Below are positions 1-9,138 of a DNA stretch of 55,929 nucleotides, piece by piece (position 1 is the first letter of the stretch; the number at the start of each line of letters is the position of its first letter). The stretch is from an uncultured Prochlorococcus sp. Its GTDB lineage: Bacteria; Cyanobacteriota; Cyanobacteriia; PCC-6307; Cyanobiaceae. The DNA lies in NCBI GenBank assembly GCA_902590355.1, contig CACIWI010000005.1:1-55929 (forward strand). Reading direction: 5' to 3'. Both the position numbers and the translations under genes were made by a program. Below the pieces are notes generated by a model. It saw only the letters and a program-made list of their open reading frames with translations. It had not been told where the DNA came from and did no database searches.

Positions 1-248
1 TTTATAATTACGAAAAGTAAATGGGAGGCCAAAAGAACTGACCAGACAATTGCAAAATTATTAAAATAGCTGATTTCATATTTAATCTCTTTTAAAAGCC
101 ACGTACCACTTACAATCGCAGTAAATATCATGCAGTGAATAACAAAATTTACTATTCGAGAAAAATGTTTATAGATAGGATCTTCTGAGTCACCATTTCC
201 GTACCACTTTATAGGCATATTAATAATTAGATTGTTAATAATAGACAT
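1..248 (-). CDS. Small membrane protein, C-terminus cut by the window edge
   Basis: An open frame starts with ATG at 248 and runs on the minus strand off the left edge, giving about 82 residues without a stop. The first 30 residues are polar (MPIKWYGNGDSEDPIYKHF is seen from residue 11). Two hydrophobic stretches follow, around residues 33-50 and 65-82, and look like membrane segments. I do not recognise the family. The start could be the ATG at residue 1 or the one at residue 11. It is divergent from the tRNA-Arg/glyA side. An open frame with membrane-like composition supports a real gene, but no function can be given. Confidence 0.6.
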   Translation of the reverse strand, partial: MSIINNLIINMPIKWYGNGDSEDPIYKHFSRIVNFVIHCMIFTAIVSGTWLLKEIKYEISYFNNFAIVWSVLLASHLLFVII

Positions 249-304
249 TTTACCCGAAATCTAGTTGACTAAGAGACCCTGAAACAGAGATATTACATAA
301 TTAT

Positions 305-378
305 GCGCCTGTAGCTCAGTGGATTAGAGCACCTGACTACGGATCAGGGTGTCGGGAGTTCGAATCTCTCCAGGCGCG
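305..378 (+). tRNA. tRNA-Arg (anticodon ACG)
   Basis: A full cloverleaf can be drawn. The 7-bp acceptor stem is GCGCCTG (305-311) with CAGGCGC (371-377), followed by discriminator G378. The D-arm is GTAGCTCAGTGGATTAGAGC-like, the anticodon stem is CCTGA/TCAGG enclosing the ACG anticodon, and the T-arm carries GTTCGAATC. CCA is not encoded. ACG (read as ICG after deamination) decodes CGU, CGC and CGA. It lies 77 bases upstream of glyA. I checked for an integrase or att-like duplication beside it and saw none. Confidence 0.97.
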
Positions 379-455
379 TTTAAAATTCTGAAATATTCTT
401 TTTATATTTTTCTAAAAAATATCGTCTATATTATGGGTATTACTTATCAAATTCA

Positions 456-1727
456 ATGAATATACTTCAAAATCTTAAAGAAAGTGATCCAGTAATATCG
501 AATTTTATTAACTCTGAAAAAAATAGGCAGGAAACTCATCTTGAGTTAATCGCAAGCGAAAATTTCGCATCAATTGCCGTTATGCAGGCTCAAGGTTCCG
601 TACTTACAAATAAATACGCCGAGGGATTACCCCAAAAAAGATATTACGGAGGATGTGAATTTGTTGATGAAATCGAAGAATTAGCTATTCAGAGAGCGAA
701 AAAATTATTTAATGCAAATTGGGCTAATGTTCAACCCCATAGTGGAGCGCAAGCAAATGCTGCTGTTTTCCTAAGTCTACTTAAACCTGGCGACACAATC
801 ATGGGGATGGATTTATCTCATGGTGGGCACCTAACTCATGGGTCTCCAGTAAATATGAGTGGTAAATGGTTCAATGCAGTTCACTATGGCGTAAATAAAG
901 AAACTAGTGAATTAAATTTTGATGAAATAAGAGAGACAGCACTTGAAACAAAACCAAAATTAATCATATGTGGATATTCTGCTTATCCAAGAACAATCGA
1001 TTTTGAGTCATTTAGAAATATTGCAGATGAAGTTGGTGCATTCTTAATGGCTGATATTGCACACATCGCCGGTCTTGTAGCAAGTAAACTTCACCCAAAT
1101 CCAATACCATATTGTGATGTAGTAACCACAACTACTCATAAAACATTAAGAGGGCCTAGAGGGGGACTTATCTTGTGTAAAGATGCAGAATTTGGAAAGA
1201 AATTTGATAAATCTGTTTTCCCCGGAACTCAAGGTGGTCCCTTAGAACATATTATTGCTGCTAAAGCAGTTGCATTTGGAGAAGCCTTGCAGCCAGATTT
1301 CGTTAATTATTCCCAACAAGTTATAAAAAATGCAAAAGTTCTAGCTTCAACTTTAATAAATAGAGGTATTAATATCGTTAGTGGAGGTACTGATAACCAT
1401 ATTGTTTTACTCGATTTAAGAAGTATCAATATGACAGGTAAGATTGCTGACTTACTTGTAAGTGAAGTGAATATCACTGCAAATAAAAATACTGTTCCAT
1501 TTGACCCTGAATCACCTTTTGTAACAAGCGGACTAAGGCTGGGAACTGCTGCTTTAACTACTAGAGGCTTTAATGAAGATGCTTTTGCTGCAGTTGGCGA
1601 AATTATTGCTGATAGATTACTTAACCCAGACGATTCACTGATTGAAAGTCAATGTAAAGAAAGAGTATTAACCTTATGTAATCGTTTTCCTCTTTATGAA
1701 GGCAAACTTGAAGCATCAATTAAATGA
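456..1727 (+). CDS. glyA: Serine hydroxymethyltransferase
   Basis: This PLP enzyme converts serine and tetrahydrofolate to glycine and 5,10-methylene-THF, the main one-carbon source. ThyX (10319-10951) uses that methylene-THF to make dTMP. The 423-residue length is normal for bacterial GlyA. The PLP-lysine motif [16 protein letters not shown] is intact with K229, the same number as in the E. coli enzyme. The cofactor-binding D200 and H203 ([10 protein letters not shown]) and the N-terminal LIASENF motif are also present. The ATG start lies 77 bases after the tRNA-Arg. The TGA stop overlaps the ATG of cinA (ATGA), so the two genes are probably co-transcribed. Confidence 0.97.
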   Translation: MNILQNLKESDPVISNFINSEKNRQETHLELIASENFASIAVMQAQGSVLTNKYAEGLPQKRYYGGCEFVDEIEELAIQRAKKLFNANWANVQPHSGAQANAAVFLSLLKPGDTIMGMDLSHGGHLTHGSPVNMSGKWFNAVHYGVNKETSELNFDEIRETALETKPKLIICGYSAYPRTIDFESFRNIADEVGAFLMADIAHIAGLVASKLHPNPIPYCDVVTTTTHKTLRGPRGGLILCKDAEFGKKFDKSVFPGTQGGPLEHIIAAKAVAFGEALQPDFVNYSQQVIKNAKVLASTLINRGINIVSGGTDNHIVLLDLRSINMTGKIADLLVSEVNITANKNTVPFDPESPFVTSGLRLGTAALTTRGFNEDAFAAVGEIIADRLLNPDDSLIESQCKERVLTLCNRFPLYEGKLEASIK

Positions 1728-2998
1728 GTCCTAACTCCAAGGGAGTTGAAATTCTTTCTATTGGAACAGAGCTACTCTTAGGAAATATTATCAATACAAA
1801 TGCTCAATGGATTTCTGAACAGTTATCTCAATTAGGCTTAAATCACTTTAGACAATCAACTGTCGGTGATAATTGTGATCGAATTATAAAAGTAATTCAA
1901 GAAATATCGAAAAGAAGTAATCTTCTAATTACAACTGGTGGCTTGGGACCCACCCCAGATGACTTAACTACTGAAGCAATAGCCAAATCTTTTAATGTAT
2001 CTCTTTTTGAAAGACCCCTCTTATGGGATGAAATTAAACAAAAACTTTCATACTCAAAGCTCAAGGACGATTCCTCCAGCCTAAGGAAACAATGTTTCTT
2101 CCCAGAAAATGCTCAAATTATTAATAACCCTAGGGGCACTGCCCCAGGAATGATTTGGGAACCAGTAAAAGATTTTACTATCCTTACTTTCCCAGGAGTA
2201 CCCAGTGAAATGAAAACTATGTGGGAAGAGACGGCGTATGATTTCATTAAAACCAAGTTCTCAGATAATTATTCCTTTTTTTCAAATACTCTTAAATTTG
2301 CGGGTATTGGAGAATCAAGCGTTGCTGAAAAAATTAATGATCTATTAAATCTTAAAAACCCTACCGTTGCTCCATATGCAAACTTAGGAGAGGTTAAACT
2401 CAGAATCACCGCGCGAGCTAAGAATAACCTAGAAGCAAAAAATATAATTAAACCTATTAAAGAAAAATTAAAAAAAGATTTTTCAAAATTTATTTTTGGA
2501 GAGGATAACGATACTCTTCCTAGCGTTTTAATAAAAGAATTAACCAAGAGGAACGAAACAATTGTTTTTGCTGAATCCTGCACCGGAGGCCTTCTATCAT
2601 CATCACTAACCTCAATATCAGGCTCATCTCAAGTTTTTCAAGGTAGTATTGTTTCCTATAGTAATGAACTAAAAAATTCATTATTAAATATTTCTAAAGA
2701 AAAGCTTACAAAATATGGAGCTGTTTCTGAAGAAGTTTGTGAGGCCATGGCAATTAATGTAAAAGAGAAATTAGGAGCAGATTGGGCAATAGCAATTAGT
2801 GGAATAGCTGGTCCTAAAGGAGGGAGTCAAGATAAACCGGTTGGACTTGTCTATATTTCAATTTCAGGACCGAATAATCATATAACTAATATAAAAAAAC
2901 TATTTAACTCAACACGAAATCGAATAGAAATTCAAAGACTAAGTGTAAATGTGTGTTTGAACAGCCTCCGATTAATCCTATTATCGAATAGTAAGTAA
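1724..2998 (+). CDS. cinA: CinA family protein (nicotinamide-nucleotide amidase type)
   Basis: This is a two-domain CinA of 424 residues. The N-terminal MoCF/COG1058 domain (about 5-170) carries [14 protein letters not shown] and [10 protein letters not shown] (71-80). The C-terminal PncC-like domain (about 260-420) carries the AESCTGG motif beginning at residue 283. CinA proteins deamidate NMN in pyridine-nucleotide salvage, and the N-terminal domain has ADP-ribose pyrophosphatase activity in some bacteria. The historic link to competence is not evidence of competence here. The start codon overlaps the glyA stop by 4 bases, and leuC follows after 13 bases, so glyA-cinA-leuC-leuD looks like one transcription unit. 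Confidence 0.93.
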   Translation: MSPNSKGVEILSIGTELLLGNIINTNAQWISEQLSQLGLNHFRQSTVGDNCDRIIKVIQEISKRSNLLITTGGLGPTPDDLTTEAIAKSFNVSLFERPLLWDEIKQKLSYSKLKDDSSSLRKQCFFPENAQIINNPRGTAPGMIWEPVKDFTILTFPGVPSEMKTMWEETAYDFIKTKFSDNYSFFSNTLKFAGIGESSVAEKINDLLNLKNPTVAPYANLGEVKLRITARAKNNLEAKNIIKPIKEKLKKDFSKFIFGEDNDTLPSVLIKELTKRNETIVFAESCTGGLLSSSLTSISGSSQVFQGSIVSYSNELKNSLLNISKEKLTKYGAVSEEVCEAMAINVKEKLGADWAIAISGIAGPKGGSQDKPVGLVYISISGPNNHITNIKKLFNSTRNRIEIQRLSVNVCLNSLRLILLSNSK

Positions 2999-3011
2999 CT
3001 ATTTTTACAAA

Positions 3012-4418
3012 TTGAGTCAAGATACCCTATTTGATAAAGTTTGGGATTTACATAAGGTTTCAAGTCTTCCTGGAGGATCTGATCAAATATTTATTGGTCT
3101 TCACCTTATCCATGAAGTGACTAGTCCTCAAGCATTTGGTGCTTTAAAGGACAAAAAATTAAAAGTAAAATTCCCTGATAGAACTGTTGCTACTGTTGAT
3201 CATATTGTACCAACAGATAATCAGAGCAGGCCTTTCAAAGATAATCTCGCTGAACAGATGATTGAAACACTTGAGAAGAATTGCTTAGAACATAAAATAA
3301 GATTTTTTAATATTGGTAGTGGTAATCAAGGAATAGTTCATGTAGTAGCACCGGAGTTAGGCCTAACTCAGCCAGGAATGACAATCGCTTGCGGAGATTC
3401 TCATACTTCAACTCATGGAGCTTTTGGGTCAATTGCTTTTGGTATAGGTACAAGTCAAGTAAGAGATGTTCTTGCTACCCAAACCTTAGCCATGAACAAA
3501 TTGAAAGTGAGGCAGATTTGGTGTGACAATAAATTATCTAAGGGTGTTTATGCTAAGGATTTAGTCCTTCATACAATTAATAAACTTGGTGTAAAGGCAG
3601 GAGCAGGTTTTGCATATGAATTCGCAGGACCTGCTATACATGAATTATCAATGGAAGAAAGGATGACGATATGCAATATGTCTATTGAAGGAGGAGCAAG
3701 ATGCGGCTACATCAACCCTGATGAAAAGACCTTTAGTTACATTAAAAATAAATTATATGCTCCAAAAAATGAGCATTGGGATAGAGCGCTTAGATGGTGG
3801 GAATCATTAAAAAGCGATGAAAATTCAATTTATGATGACGTAATTAAATTAGATGCTTCTAAGGTAGAACCAACAGTAACCTGGGGGATTACTCCCGGCC
3901 AAAGTATAAGCATTAATCAACAAATCCCTCTTTTAGATGAATTATCCCCAAATGATAAATTAGTTGCAGAAGAGGCTTATGAATATATGAGTTTCAAGCC
4001 TGGACAATTAATAAAAGATACTCCTGTAGACGTTTGTTTCATAGGTAGTTGCACAAATGGAAGAATCAGTGACTTAAGAGTTGCAGCTAAAGTATTAAAA
4101 GGCAAAAAAGTATCCAAAAATGTCAAAGCATTTGCAGTTCCAGGTTCAGAAAAAGTAGCCACTGAAGCAAAACAAGAAGGTCTTGATCAGATATTTAAGG
4201 ATTCTGGATTTCAATGGAGAGAGCCTGGCTGCTCAATGTGTTTAGCAATGAATTCAGATAAGCTAATAGGTAATCAAGTTAGTGCTAGTTCTAGTAATAG
4301 AAATTTCAAGGGTCGGCAAGGATCTCCCAGTGGAAGAACACTGCTCATGAGTCCAGCAATGGTTGCTGCTGCTGCAATTAATGGCAAAGTCAGTGACGTT
4401 AGAGAATTTATCAACTGA
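3012..4418 (+). CDS. leuC: 3-isopropylmalate dehydratase large subunit
   Basis: The large subunit of isopropylmalate isomerase in leucine biosynthesis, working with LeuD encoded directly downstream. The 468-residue protein has the aconitase-family layout. Its 4Fe-4S ligands are C347 (GSCTNGR), C407 and C410 (PGCSMC). The motifs [14 protein letters not shown] and [11 protein letters not shown] are also present. The start is TTG at 3012, because no ATG precedes the conserved [11 protein letters not shown]-terminus. No clear Shine-Dalgarno sequence is visible. The stop TGA shares its last base with the leuD ATG, which implies translational coupling of the two subunits. Confidence 0.97.
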   Translation: MSQDTLFDKVWDLHKVSSLPGGSDQIFIGLHLIHEVTSPQAFGALKDKKLKVKFPDRTVATVDHIVPTDNQSRPFKDNLAEQMIETLEKNCLEHKIRFFNIGSGNQGIVHVVAPELGLTQPGMTIACGDSHTSTHGAFGSIAFGIGTSQVRDVLATQTLAMNKLKVRQIWCDNKLSKGVYAKDLVLHTINKLGVKAGAGFAYEFAGPAIHELSMEERMTICNMSIEGGARCGYINPDEKTFSYIKNKLYAPKNEHWDRALRWWESLKSDENSIYDDVIKLDASKVEPTVTWGITPGQSISINQQIPLLDELSPNDKLVAEEAYEYMSFKPGQLIKDTPVDVCFIGSCTNGRISDLRVAAKVLKGKKVSKNVKAFAVPGSEKVATEAKQEGLDQIFKDSGFQWREPGCSMCLAMNSDKLIGNQVSASSSNRNFKGRQGSPSGRTLLMSPAMVAAAAINGKVSDVREFIN

Positions 4419-5029
4419 TGAAATCAGACTTTAACCCGCCAATTGGAAAAATTTCAAATATTAACGGGCAATGTATCTCATTGATTGGAAATGATATTGA
4501 TACAGATCGAATAATTCCAGCGCGTTTTTTGAAGTGTGTTAACTTTGATTCATTGGGTGAATCTGTTTTTGAGGACGATAGAAAAACTTTAAAAGGAAAG
4601 CATCCTTTTGATCTAGAGGAAAACAAAAATGCCTCAATACTAGTTGTTAATAGCAATTTTGGATGTGGTTCCAGCAGAGAACATGCCCCCCAAGCGCTTA
4701 TGAGATGGGGTATAAAAGCAATCATAGGCGAGAGTTTCGCCGACATTTTTTACAGTAACTGTATTGCGATAGGAATTCCATGTTTTACGCTACCTAAAAA
4801 ATCCTTAGAAGAAATACAAAACTATTGCAATAATCAATCTTTACTTTTAGAAATTGATCTTAAAAATTCATTAGCAAAATCAAAAGATTTAAATTTCAAT
4901 CTTGAGATCAAAGAGAGCTCAAGAAAAATGTTTTTATCCGGAGAATGGGATGCTACAGCAACATTACTTGAAAAATCTTCATTAGTAGAAAGGAAATATA
5001 AAGAACTACCTTATATAAAATTTATTTAG
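4418..5029 (+). CDS. leuD: 3-isopropylmalate dehydratase small subunit
   Basis: The swivel-domain subunit that joins LeuC to form isopropylmalate isomerase. It is 203 residues, normal for LeuD, with the motifs NDIDTDRIIPARFLK near the N-terminus and NFGCGSSREHAPQAL in the middle, which contacts substrate. Its ATG begins on the last base of the leuC stop codon. About 90 bases downstream the strand switches to the minus-strand photosystem gene psbI. I saw no clear hairpin terminator in the gap, only AT-rich DNA. Confidence 0.97.
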   Translation: MKSDFNPPIGKISNINGQCISLIGNDIDTDRIIPARFLKCVNFDSLGESVFEDDRKTLKGKHPFDLEENKNASILVVNSNFGCGSSREHAPQALMRWGIKAIIGESFADIFYSNCIAIGIPCFTLPKKSLEEIQNYCNNQSLLLEIDLKNSLAKSKDLNFNLEIKESSRKMFLSGEWDATATLLEKSSLVERKYKELPYIKFI

Positions 5030-5119
5030 GTCGTTTAAAAGCAAAAAAACGTTATAAAGTTATTAGAAAATATATTTAAAAATTGTATTTTTACAAAATT
5101 TGAAACGAGTCAAGGATAT

Positions 5120-5248
5120 TTAATCCTGTGGACTTTCTAAATCTTTTCTATTAGGTGTTCTAGTTGGGTCACTAGCTAAAAAGCCGAAAAGAAAGATTCC
5201 AACGAAGAAAAAAACAATTGTGTATACAGAAATTTTAAGGGCAAGCAT
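5120..5248 (-). CDS. psbI: Photosystem II reaction center protein I
   Basis: A 42-residue frame that is easily missed because of its size. The protein begins [19 protein letters not shown] and continues with [17 protein letters not shown]. This matches the PsbI family: one N-terminal membrane helix (about residues 5-24), then the near-invariant FGFL-SDP-R-P-RKDLE tail. PsbI is a single-helix subunit beside D1 that helps early PSII assembly. The gene sits on the minus strand downstream of psbN (108-base gap), next to divergent psbH, so three PSII small subunits cluster here. Confidence 0.95.
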
Positions 5249-5356
5249 GGAATTACGAGTGCTGTCAGATTTATATCCTATTAAATTTATATTTAAATTA
5301 TGGTAAAAGGTTTACTTTTTGTATTTTTGGAAAATTTTGAAATACTTTTAAGGGAG

Positions 5357-5509
5357 TTAATCATCATGATCATCCCATGGATCTGTAAGTTTTGCAGCTT
5401 TAGGTCCAAATGCAGTCCATAGACCGAATCCTGTTAGAGCTAATAGTAATGCCAGTATTGTTACTGCTATAGAAACTGCAGGATCTGGAGCGGATGATAA
5501 AGTTTGCAT
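5357..5509 (-). CDS. psbN: PsbN, photosystem II assembly factor
   Basis: A 50-residue frame starting ATG at 5509. One membrane helix spans about residues 11-31. The C-terminal motif WTAFGPKAAKLTDPWDDHDD matches the PsbN signature (YTAFGPPS-LSDPFDDHED in other cyanobacteria). PsbN is not a structural subunit; in plants it is needed for assembly and repair of the PSII reaction center. It is transcribed divergently from psbH (80 bases between starts), an antiparallel psbN/psbH pairing also known from plastids. A perfect inverted repeat at 5539-5554 lies between the two starts. Confidence 0.95.
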   Translation of the reverse strand: MQTLSSAPDPAVSIAVTILALLLALTGFGLWTAFGPKAAKLTDPWDDHDD

Positions 5510-5538
5510 CAATTTTACTAAGTTTGTAAACAATTTAT

Positions 5539-5554
5539 GTATAAGTTCTTATAC
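5539..5554. promoter_or_regulatory. Inverted repeat in the psbN/psbH divergent promoter region
   Basis: GTATAAG-TT-CTTATAC is a perfect 7-bp inverted repeat with a 2-base spacer. It lies 29 bases from the psbN start and 35 bases from the psbH start. It overlaps -10-like sequences on both strands (TATACAAT reading toward psbH, TATACAT reading toward psbN). Seen in sequence: the symmetry and position. Inferred: a shared promoter core or operator. In such AT-rich DNA chance symmetry is possible. Confidence 0.4.
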
Positions 5555-5589
5555 AATAGCGAAATAATATTCGATTTAGTGAATTCAAC

Positions 5590-5790
5590 ATGGGCCAAAA
5601 AACAGCATTAGGAAGTCTTTTAAAAGCGATTGGCAATTCTGGTCAAGGGAAAGTGGTACCTGGCTGGGGGGCAGTTCCTGTGATGACAGTAATAGGTTTA
5701 CTACTTTTAGTCTTCTTAGTTATTCTTCTGCAAATTTACAACCAATCACTTTTACTACAAGGTTTCTCAGTCGATTGGAATGGAAACTAG
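5590..5790 (+). CDS. psbH: Photosystem II protein H
   Basis: PsbH is a single-helix PSII subunit near CP47, important for repair and for QA-to-QB electron transfer. The 66-residue protein has the cyanobacterial layout: a soluble basic N-terminus with [21 protein letters not shown], a helix at about residues 29-48 ([19 protein letters not shown]), and a short lumenal tail with QGFSVDW. The GKVVPGWGA motif just before the helix is diagnostic. A strong hairpin terminator follows at 5825-5860, so the gene is probably monocistronic. Confidence 0.97.
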
Positions 5791-5824
5791 ATTTCTGAAA
5801 AACCTTTAAAGTTGTTTTTAATCT

Positions 5825-5860
5825 AAAAATCCCTAATAAAATATTAGGGATTTTTATTTT
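5825..5860 (+). terminator. Rho-independent terminator of psbH
   Basis: A 13-bp perfect stem, AAAAATCCCTAAT (5825-5837) with ATTAGGGATTTTT (5843-5855), has a 5-base loop and continues into a T-rich run. It begins 34 bases after the psbH stop. Confidence 0.9.
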
Positions 5861-5919
5861 TTGGTTATAGTTTGTTTGTATATTTATCATTCTCAATGAG
5901 AGAAATTTAGAAATACATC

Positions 5920-6519
5920 ATGAATGAAATATATCTAATTGGATTGGGTAATCCTGGAAAAAAATATTCAAAAACTAGGCATAATATTGGATTCTTACTG
6001 CTTGAGAAACTCTCAAAAAAACATAACTCAAATTTTCTAATAAAAGATAAACTTAAAAGTTCCTGCTCAGAATTTCAAATCAATAATTGTACTTTCAGGT
6101 TATTTTTACCAAATACGTTTATGAATAACAGTGGTGATGCTGTACGAGCAATAGTTGATTGGTACAAAATAAATTTAGATCAGATTTTAATAATAGTTGA
6201 TGATAAAGATCTGCCCCTTGGGAAAATAAGATTTAGACAAAAAGGAAGCTCTGGTGGACATAACGGGCTTAAAAGCATCATTGAACAATTGCAAACACAA
6301 AACTTTAAGAGAATAAGAATTGGTATTGGTTCACCTCCTCTACTAAAAGGGAAAAATTTCAACACTATTTCACATGTATTAGGAAATATTTCGTCGGAAG
6401 AAAAAATAATATTGGATAAGGTGTATATGAGAGTAATAGAAGCCCTAGAACAACTAAATACTAAAAAAGAAGAATTTATAATAAATGAATTAAATTCTTT
6501 TGATAAAGATCAACCTTAA
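5920..6519 (+). CDS. pth: Peptidyl-tRNA hydrolase
   Basis: Recycles tRNA from peptidyl-tRNAs that drop off ribosomes. The 199-residue protein carries the family signatures IGLGNPGKKYSKTRHNIGF, with N11 and catalytic H21, then FLPNTFMNNSG, the catalytic-Asp segment IIVDDKDLPLGKIR, and GSSGGHNGLKSI. The ATG start gives the canonical N-terminus directly. It sits 65 bases after the psbH terminator. The DUF3146 gene begins 3 bases after its stop, so the two are probably co-transcribed. Confidence 0.97.
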   Translation: MNEIYLIGLGNPGKKYSKTRHNIGFLLLEKLSKKHNSNFLIKDKLKSSCSEFQINNCTFRLFLPNTFMNNSGDAVRAIVDWYKINLDQILIIVDDKDLPLGKIRFRQKGSSGGHNGLKSIIEQLQTQNFKRIRIGIGSPPLLKGKNFNTISHVLGNISSEEKIILDKVYMRVIEALEQLNTKKEEFIINELNSFDKDQP

Positions 6520-6522
6520 GAA

Positions 6523-6780
6523 ATGCGTTCAAAACCTGAAACGATTGCCAATGTAAGTGTTAAGGAATACTGCTTCTCAAAAAAGCAAATTCGGGGGGTT
6601 GTGGAAGCTAGTCAATTTAAATGGACTTTTACATGGTCCTTTCATAAAGGTTTATTAACGGTAAATCCACCTTTGGGAAGAGCATTAATTGAGGATTCCT
6701 TATTAAGATTTTTATTAAAAAAAGATTATGAACTAGAAGCAGGAAATGAATATAAATTCACTATTTCAGCCAAGTTTTAA
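6523..6780 (+). CDS. DUF3146 family protein
   Basis: An 85-residue protein of the cyanobacteria-restricted DUF3146 family, recognised by the pattern ETIANVSVKEYC, QFKWTFTWSFHKGLLTVNPPLGRALIEDSLLRFLLKKDYELEAGNEY (read here in pieces). Its function is unknown. There is no signal peptide or membrane segment, and the repeated aromatic beta-strand pattern suggests a small soluble beta-rich domain. It follows pth by 3 bases. Its last 20 bases overlap the 3' end of the opposite-strand YqgF-like gene, a convergent overlap. Confidence 0.85.
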   Translation: MRSKPETIANVSVKEYCFSKKQIRGVVEASQFKWTFTWSFHKGLLTVNPPLGRALIEDSLLRFLLKKDYELEAGNEYKFTISAKF

Positions 6781-7198
6781 AATCTATATTTTGATTTAAA
6801 GTAAACTTGATTTTGCAATAATCTTCTAGAATTATCAATGCTGATATCGCATCAAGATTTTTATTAAGAATAAAAAACTCCCTAGGCATTAGAAACTTCA
6901 TACCACTAATTGGAAAAAGTTCGAAATATCTCGCTTTAGCCCTATAAGTAGTATTTTTTTCCTCAAAAATTATTATTTCTTTTTTAAAAAAATAAAGTTT
7001 TTCTCTGATTTCTCTACTGGTGGTACCATTTCCAATAATAATTTGTGATATGTCCTCAGTGGTAATTAAATTTCTGACATAATTCTCAAGTAATGCACTT
7101 CTAACAATTATCGCTTTATAAACTTTTTTTTCACTTATTTCAGCTAAGACTAAGCCGCATTTACTTTTCCCTGGATCAATAGTTATAACTCTAGGCAT
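6761..7198 (-). CDS. RuvX/YqgF-like RNase H-fold nuclease
   Basis: A 145-residue protein with the RNase H-like layout of the RuvC/YqgF group. D8 is in the first strand (VITIDPGKSKCGLVL). IIIGNGTTSREI (53-64) is the family's nucleotide-proximal loop, an acidic pair E79/E80 leads into NTTYRAKARYFE, and D116 is in NKNLDAISALIILEDY. Three acidic positions fit a metal-dependent nuclease. Relatives act in pre-16S rRNA 5' processing or Holliday-junction resolution, and I cannot tell which from sequence. It begins 1 base after the DUF3084 gene on the same strand (co-transcribed) and overlaps the DUF3146 gene at its 3' end. Confidence 0.75.
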   Translation of the reverse strand: MPRVITIDPGKSKCGLVLAEISEKKVYKAIIVRSALLENYVRNLITTEDISQIIIGNGTTSREIREKLYFFKKEIIIFEEKNTTYRAKARYFELFPISGMKFLMPREFFILNKNLDAISALIILEDYCKIKFTLNQNIDFKTWLK

Positions 7199-8182
7199 TT
7201 AAGAAGCAATTTTTAAAATATTTATTTCAACGATTATGGGTTCTACAGTTTTACTATCTTTCAAAGATACTACTTCTAACTTAAATTTGATATTTTGATT
7301 TTCTTGAAGAAAGTCTCTAATTTTTCTTACAAAATTTCCATTTGTATTAATTTCACTAACTTGTGATCCTCTTGACTTAATTTCAGCCCTTGTTTTTCTA
7401 AGCAATGATTTAATTTCTAAATTTATTGATTTAAGATTTAAATCATTTTCTTCCAGAATTGCACTTGTAATAACATCCCCTTTTTTAACTACAAATTTAT
7501 TCTCTAATAAATCAGGTGATACAAAAACATAATTATCCCCTTTTAAAACATTTGTTGCTGATTTAATTAATAAAATCCAGTTACCACCTCTACTAGCAGT
7601 TTTCTCAATTTTTGTAATATCGCTAGGTCTCCACAAAAGAATGTTTTTTGCTTCTTTATTTAAAGGGATAACAATTTTCCTAACAAATCTATCAGCTTCA
7701 TTAAAGATTTTTGTCAAGTTTAGTTTTATATTTGAACTGGAATTAACCTCAGCAATAAATAAAGTTTGGCCTCTTTTAATTACAATATTTCCTCTCCTAA
7801 ATTCTTTAATATTATTTTTTAATTGATTTAACTCCTTTTCTTTTTGAATAATTTTACCTTCAAGTTCCTTTCGTTCTTCCTGTAAAGGGATTAAAGCCTT
7901 TTTACTTTCATCTAAAGTTTTTTGTAAGAAAGGAATATCGACAAAAAGTCTTTGTCTGAATTCTTCACTAACTAAAATCAACAACCCTATTGATATTGAA
8001 CTAATAAAACCACCAGTGATTATGGTTATTATAGTTGCTGTTTTTTTTGGTCTTAATTTTAAAATACTAAATCTTGCTTTACCAATCTTTGTCCCAAGAA
8101 TATCCCCAAATGGTGCAATTAATCCCCCTAGTAATATTAAAAAAACAATTAAAATCCAAGCCACACTTTTGCATACGTTCAC
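7199..8182 (-). CDS. DUF3084 domain membrane protein
   Basis: A 327-residue protein typical of cyanobacterial DUF3084. Two N-terminal membrane helices (about residues 8-30 and 48-70) flank the conserved GTKIGKARFSILKLRPKKTA segment. A coiled coil follows (about 88-130, rich in K, E and Q), then a soluble C-terminal region. Function is unknown, and a membrane-anchored scaffold is only a guess. The start is GTG at 8182; no in-frame ATG precedes the first helix. It lies 21 bases downstream of ntcA and abuts the YqgF-like gene, so ntcA-DUF3084-yqgF may be one transcript. Confidence 0.85.
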   Translation of the reverse strand: MNVCKSVAWILIVFLILLGGLIAPFGDILGTKIGKARFSILKLRPKKTATIITIITGGFISSISIGLLILVSEEFRQRLFVDIPFLQKTLDESKKALIPLQEERKELEGKIIQKEKELNQLKNNIKEFRRGNIVIKRGQTLFIAEVNSSSNIKLNLTKIFNEADRFVRKIVIPLNKEAKNILLWRPSDITKIEKTASRGGNWILLIKSATNVLKGDNYVFVSPDLLENKFVVKKGDVITSAILEENDLNLKSINLEIKSLLRKTRAEIKSRGSQVSEINTNGNFVRKIRDFLQENQNIKFKLEVVSLKDSKTVEPIIVEINILKIAS

Positions 8183-8203
8183 TACATCATAATTTATGAT
8201 GAA

Positions 8204-8938
8204 TCAATTAAATCTTTTTGCAAGAGCAATTGGGTCGAACACCGTGATCTTCTTTCTTTCTATATTAAGTAGCCCTGAATCCTTTAAATCTCCCAACAAT
8301 CTTGTAATTGTTACTCTTGTAGAACCAATAGCTTCAGCAATTGCCTGATGAGAAAGCCGTAGATCTATTGTAATACCTTTTTCACTTGCAACTCCAAAGT
8401 CTCTACAAAGAACCATTAAAAAACTTACTAAACGAGAAGACATATCTCTATGTGTAAGCGTTTCTATCATTGTTTCAGTTTGCAGGATCCTACTTGAAAG
8501 ACCCTGTAACAATAGTAATCCTACTGATGCATCTTCCTCAATAGCTCTTAAAACTGAATTCGCAGGTGCTGTTATCATTTCAACTCTTGTGAATGCTATC
8601 GCATGATAAAAACGATCAGATCTATGGCCTGTTAAAAGTGATAGAACGCCAAAGAGACTATTTTCTCTTAAAAGGGCAACAGTTATTTCTTCACCTGACT
8701 CATAAACTCTTGACAGTCTTACAGCTCCTCTTCTAATGAGATAAACCCTTTCAGCAGGGTCACCGGGGAAGAATATTGTTTTAGATCTCTCAACCATTTC
8801 CGTGCTTGCACCTTCAAGACCTTTAATAACCTCCATTAAAGTTCTATTGATTGGAAATCGCTCTCCAACGGAGTTAATTTTACTTTGTCCTGACTGTTGC
8901 GAACTAAAGCGGTTGAATCCTCGTGAAGCAGGTATCAT
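8204..8938 (-). CDS. ntcA: Global nitrogen regulator NtcA
   Basis: The CRP/FNR-family transcription factor that activates nitrogen-assimilation genes in cyanobacteria when 2-oxoglutarate is high. It is 244 residues: a cyclic-nucleotide-like effector domain (about 45-165, with [21 protein letters not shown]) and a helix-turn-helix at about 195-216 ([21 protein letters not shown]). The recognition helix matches NtcA rather than CRP. The start at 8938 gives [11 protein letters not shown]. An NtcA-type promoter upstream (8959-9000) suggests autoregulation. DUF3084 and YqgF-like genes follow closely on the same strand. Confidence 0.97.
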   Translation of the reverse strand: MIPASRGFNRFSSQQSGQSKINSVGERFPINRTLMEVIKGLEGASTEMVERSKTIFFPGDPAERVYLIRRGAVRLSRVYESGEEITVALLRENSLFGVLSLLTGHRSDRFYHAIAFTRVEMITAPANSVLRAIEEDASVGLLLLQGLSSRILQTETMIETLTHRDMSSRLVSFLMVLCRDFGVASEKGITIDLRLSHQAIAEAIGSTRVTITRLLGDLKDSGLLNIERKKITVFDPIALAKRFN

Positions 8939-8958
8939 AAATATCTTGACTATTAAAA

Positions 8959-9000
8959 AATTTAAGGAGACACTCTAAAATATCTTGTATCAACAGTAAC
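8959..9000 (-). promoter_or_regulatory. Candidate NtcA-dependent promoter of ntcA
   Basis: Read toward ntcA, GTT-N8-TAC occupies 9000-8987. Exactly 22 bases then separate it from TAAATT (8964-8959), a TAN3T -10 box. The established NtcA-activated layout is GTA-N8-TAC, 22-23 bases, TAN3T. One of six core bases deviates (GTT for GTA). The -10 box lies 20 bases from the ATG. The spacing is seen in sequence; autoregulation is inferred and is known for ntcA in other cyanobacteria. Confidence 0.6.
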
Positions 9001-9138
9001 AATTTTTAATTCTTATTAGTTTATCTATAAGCTATTTTCTGGCAGTTTCCACTTGCTAAACCCCTTTTTTAAGTAAAATTACACTATATGCAGCGTCATT
9101 AAATTCTAATTATACTGCATGTAGAAAGAATCTTAATA

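Noticed and set aside
305..378. tRNA-Arg as a possible phage or island attachment site
   Set aside because: No integrase gene, no partial tRNA repeat and no foreign-looking genes on either side within the window.
9088..9120. Inverted repeat ATGCAG ... CTGCAT upstream of the CobO-like gene
   Set aside because: Only 6-bp arms, 21 bases apart; expected by chance at this spacing and not centred on any promoter element I can define.
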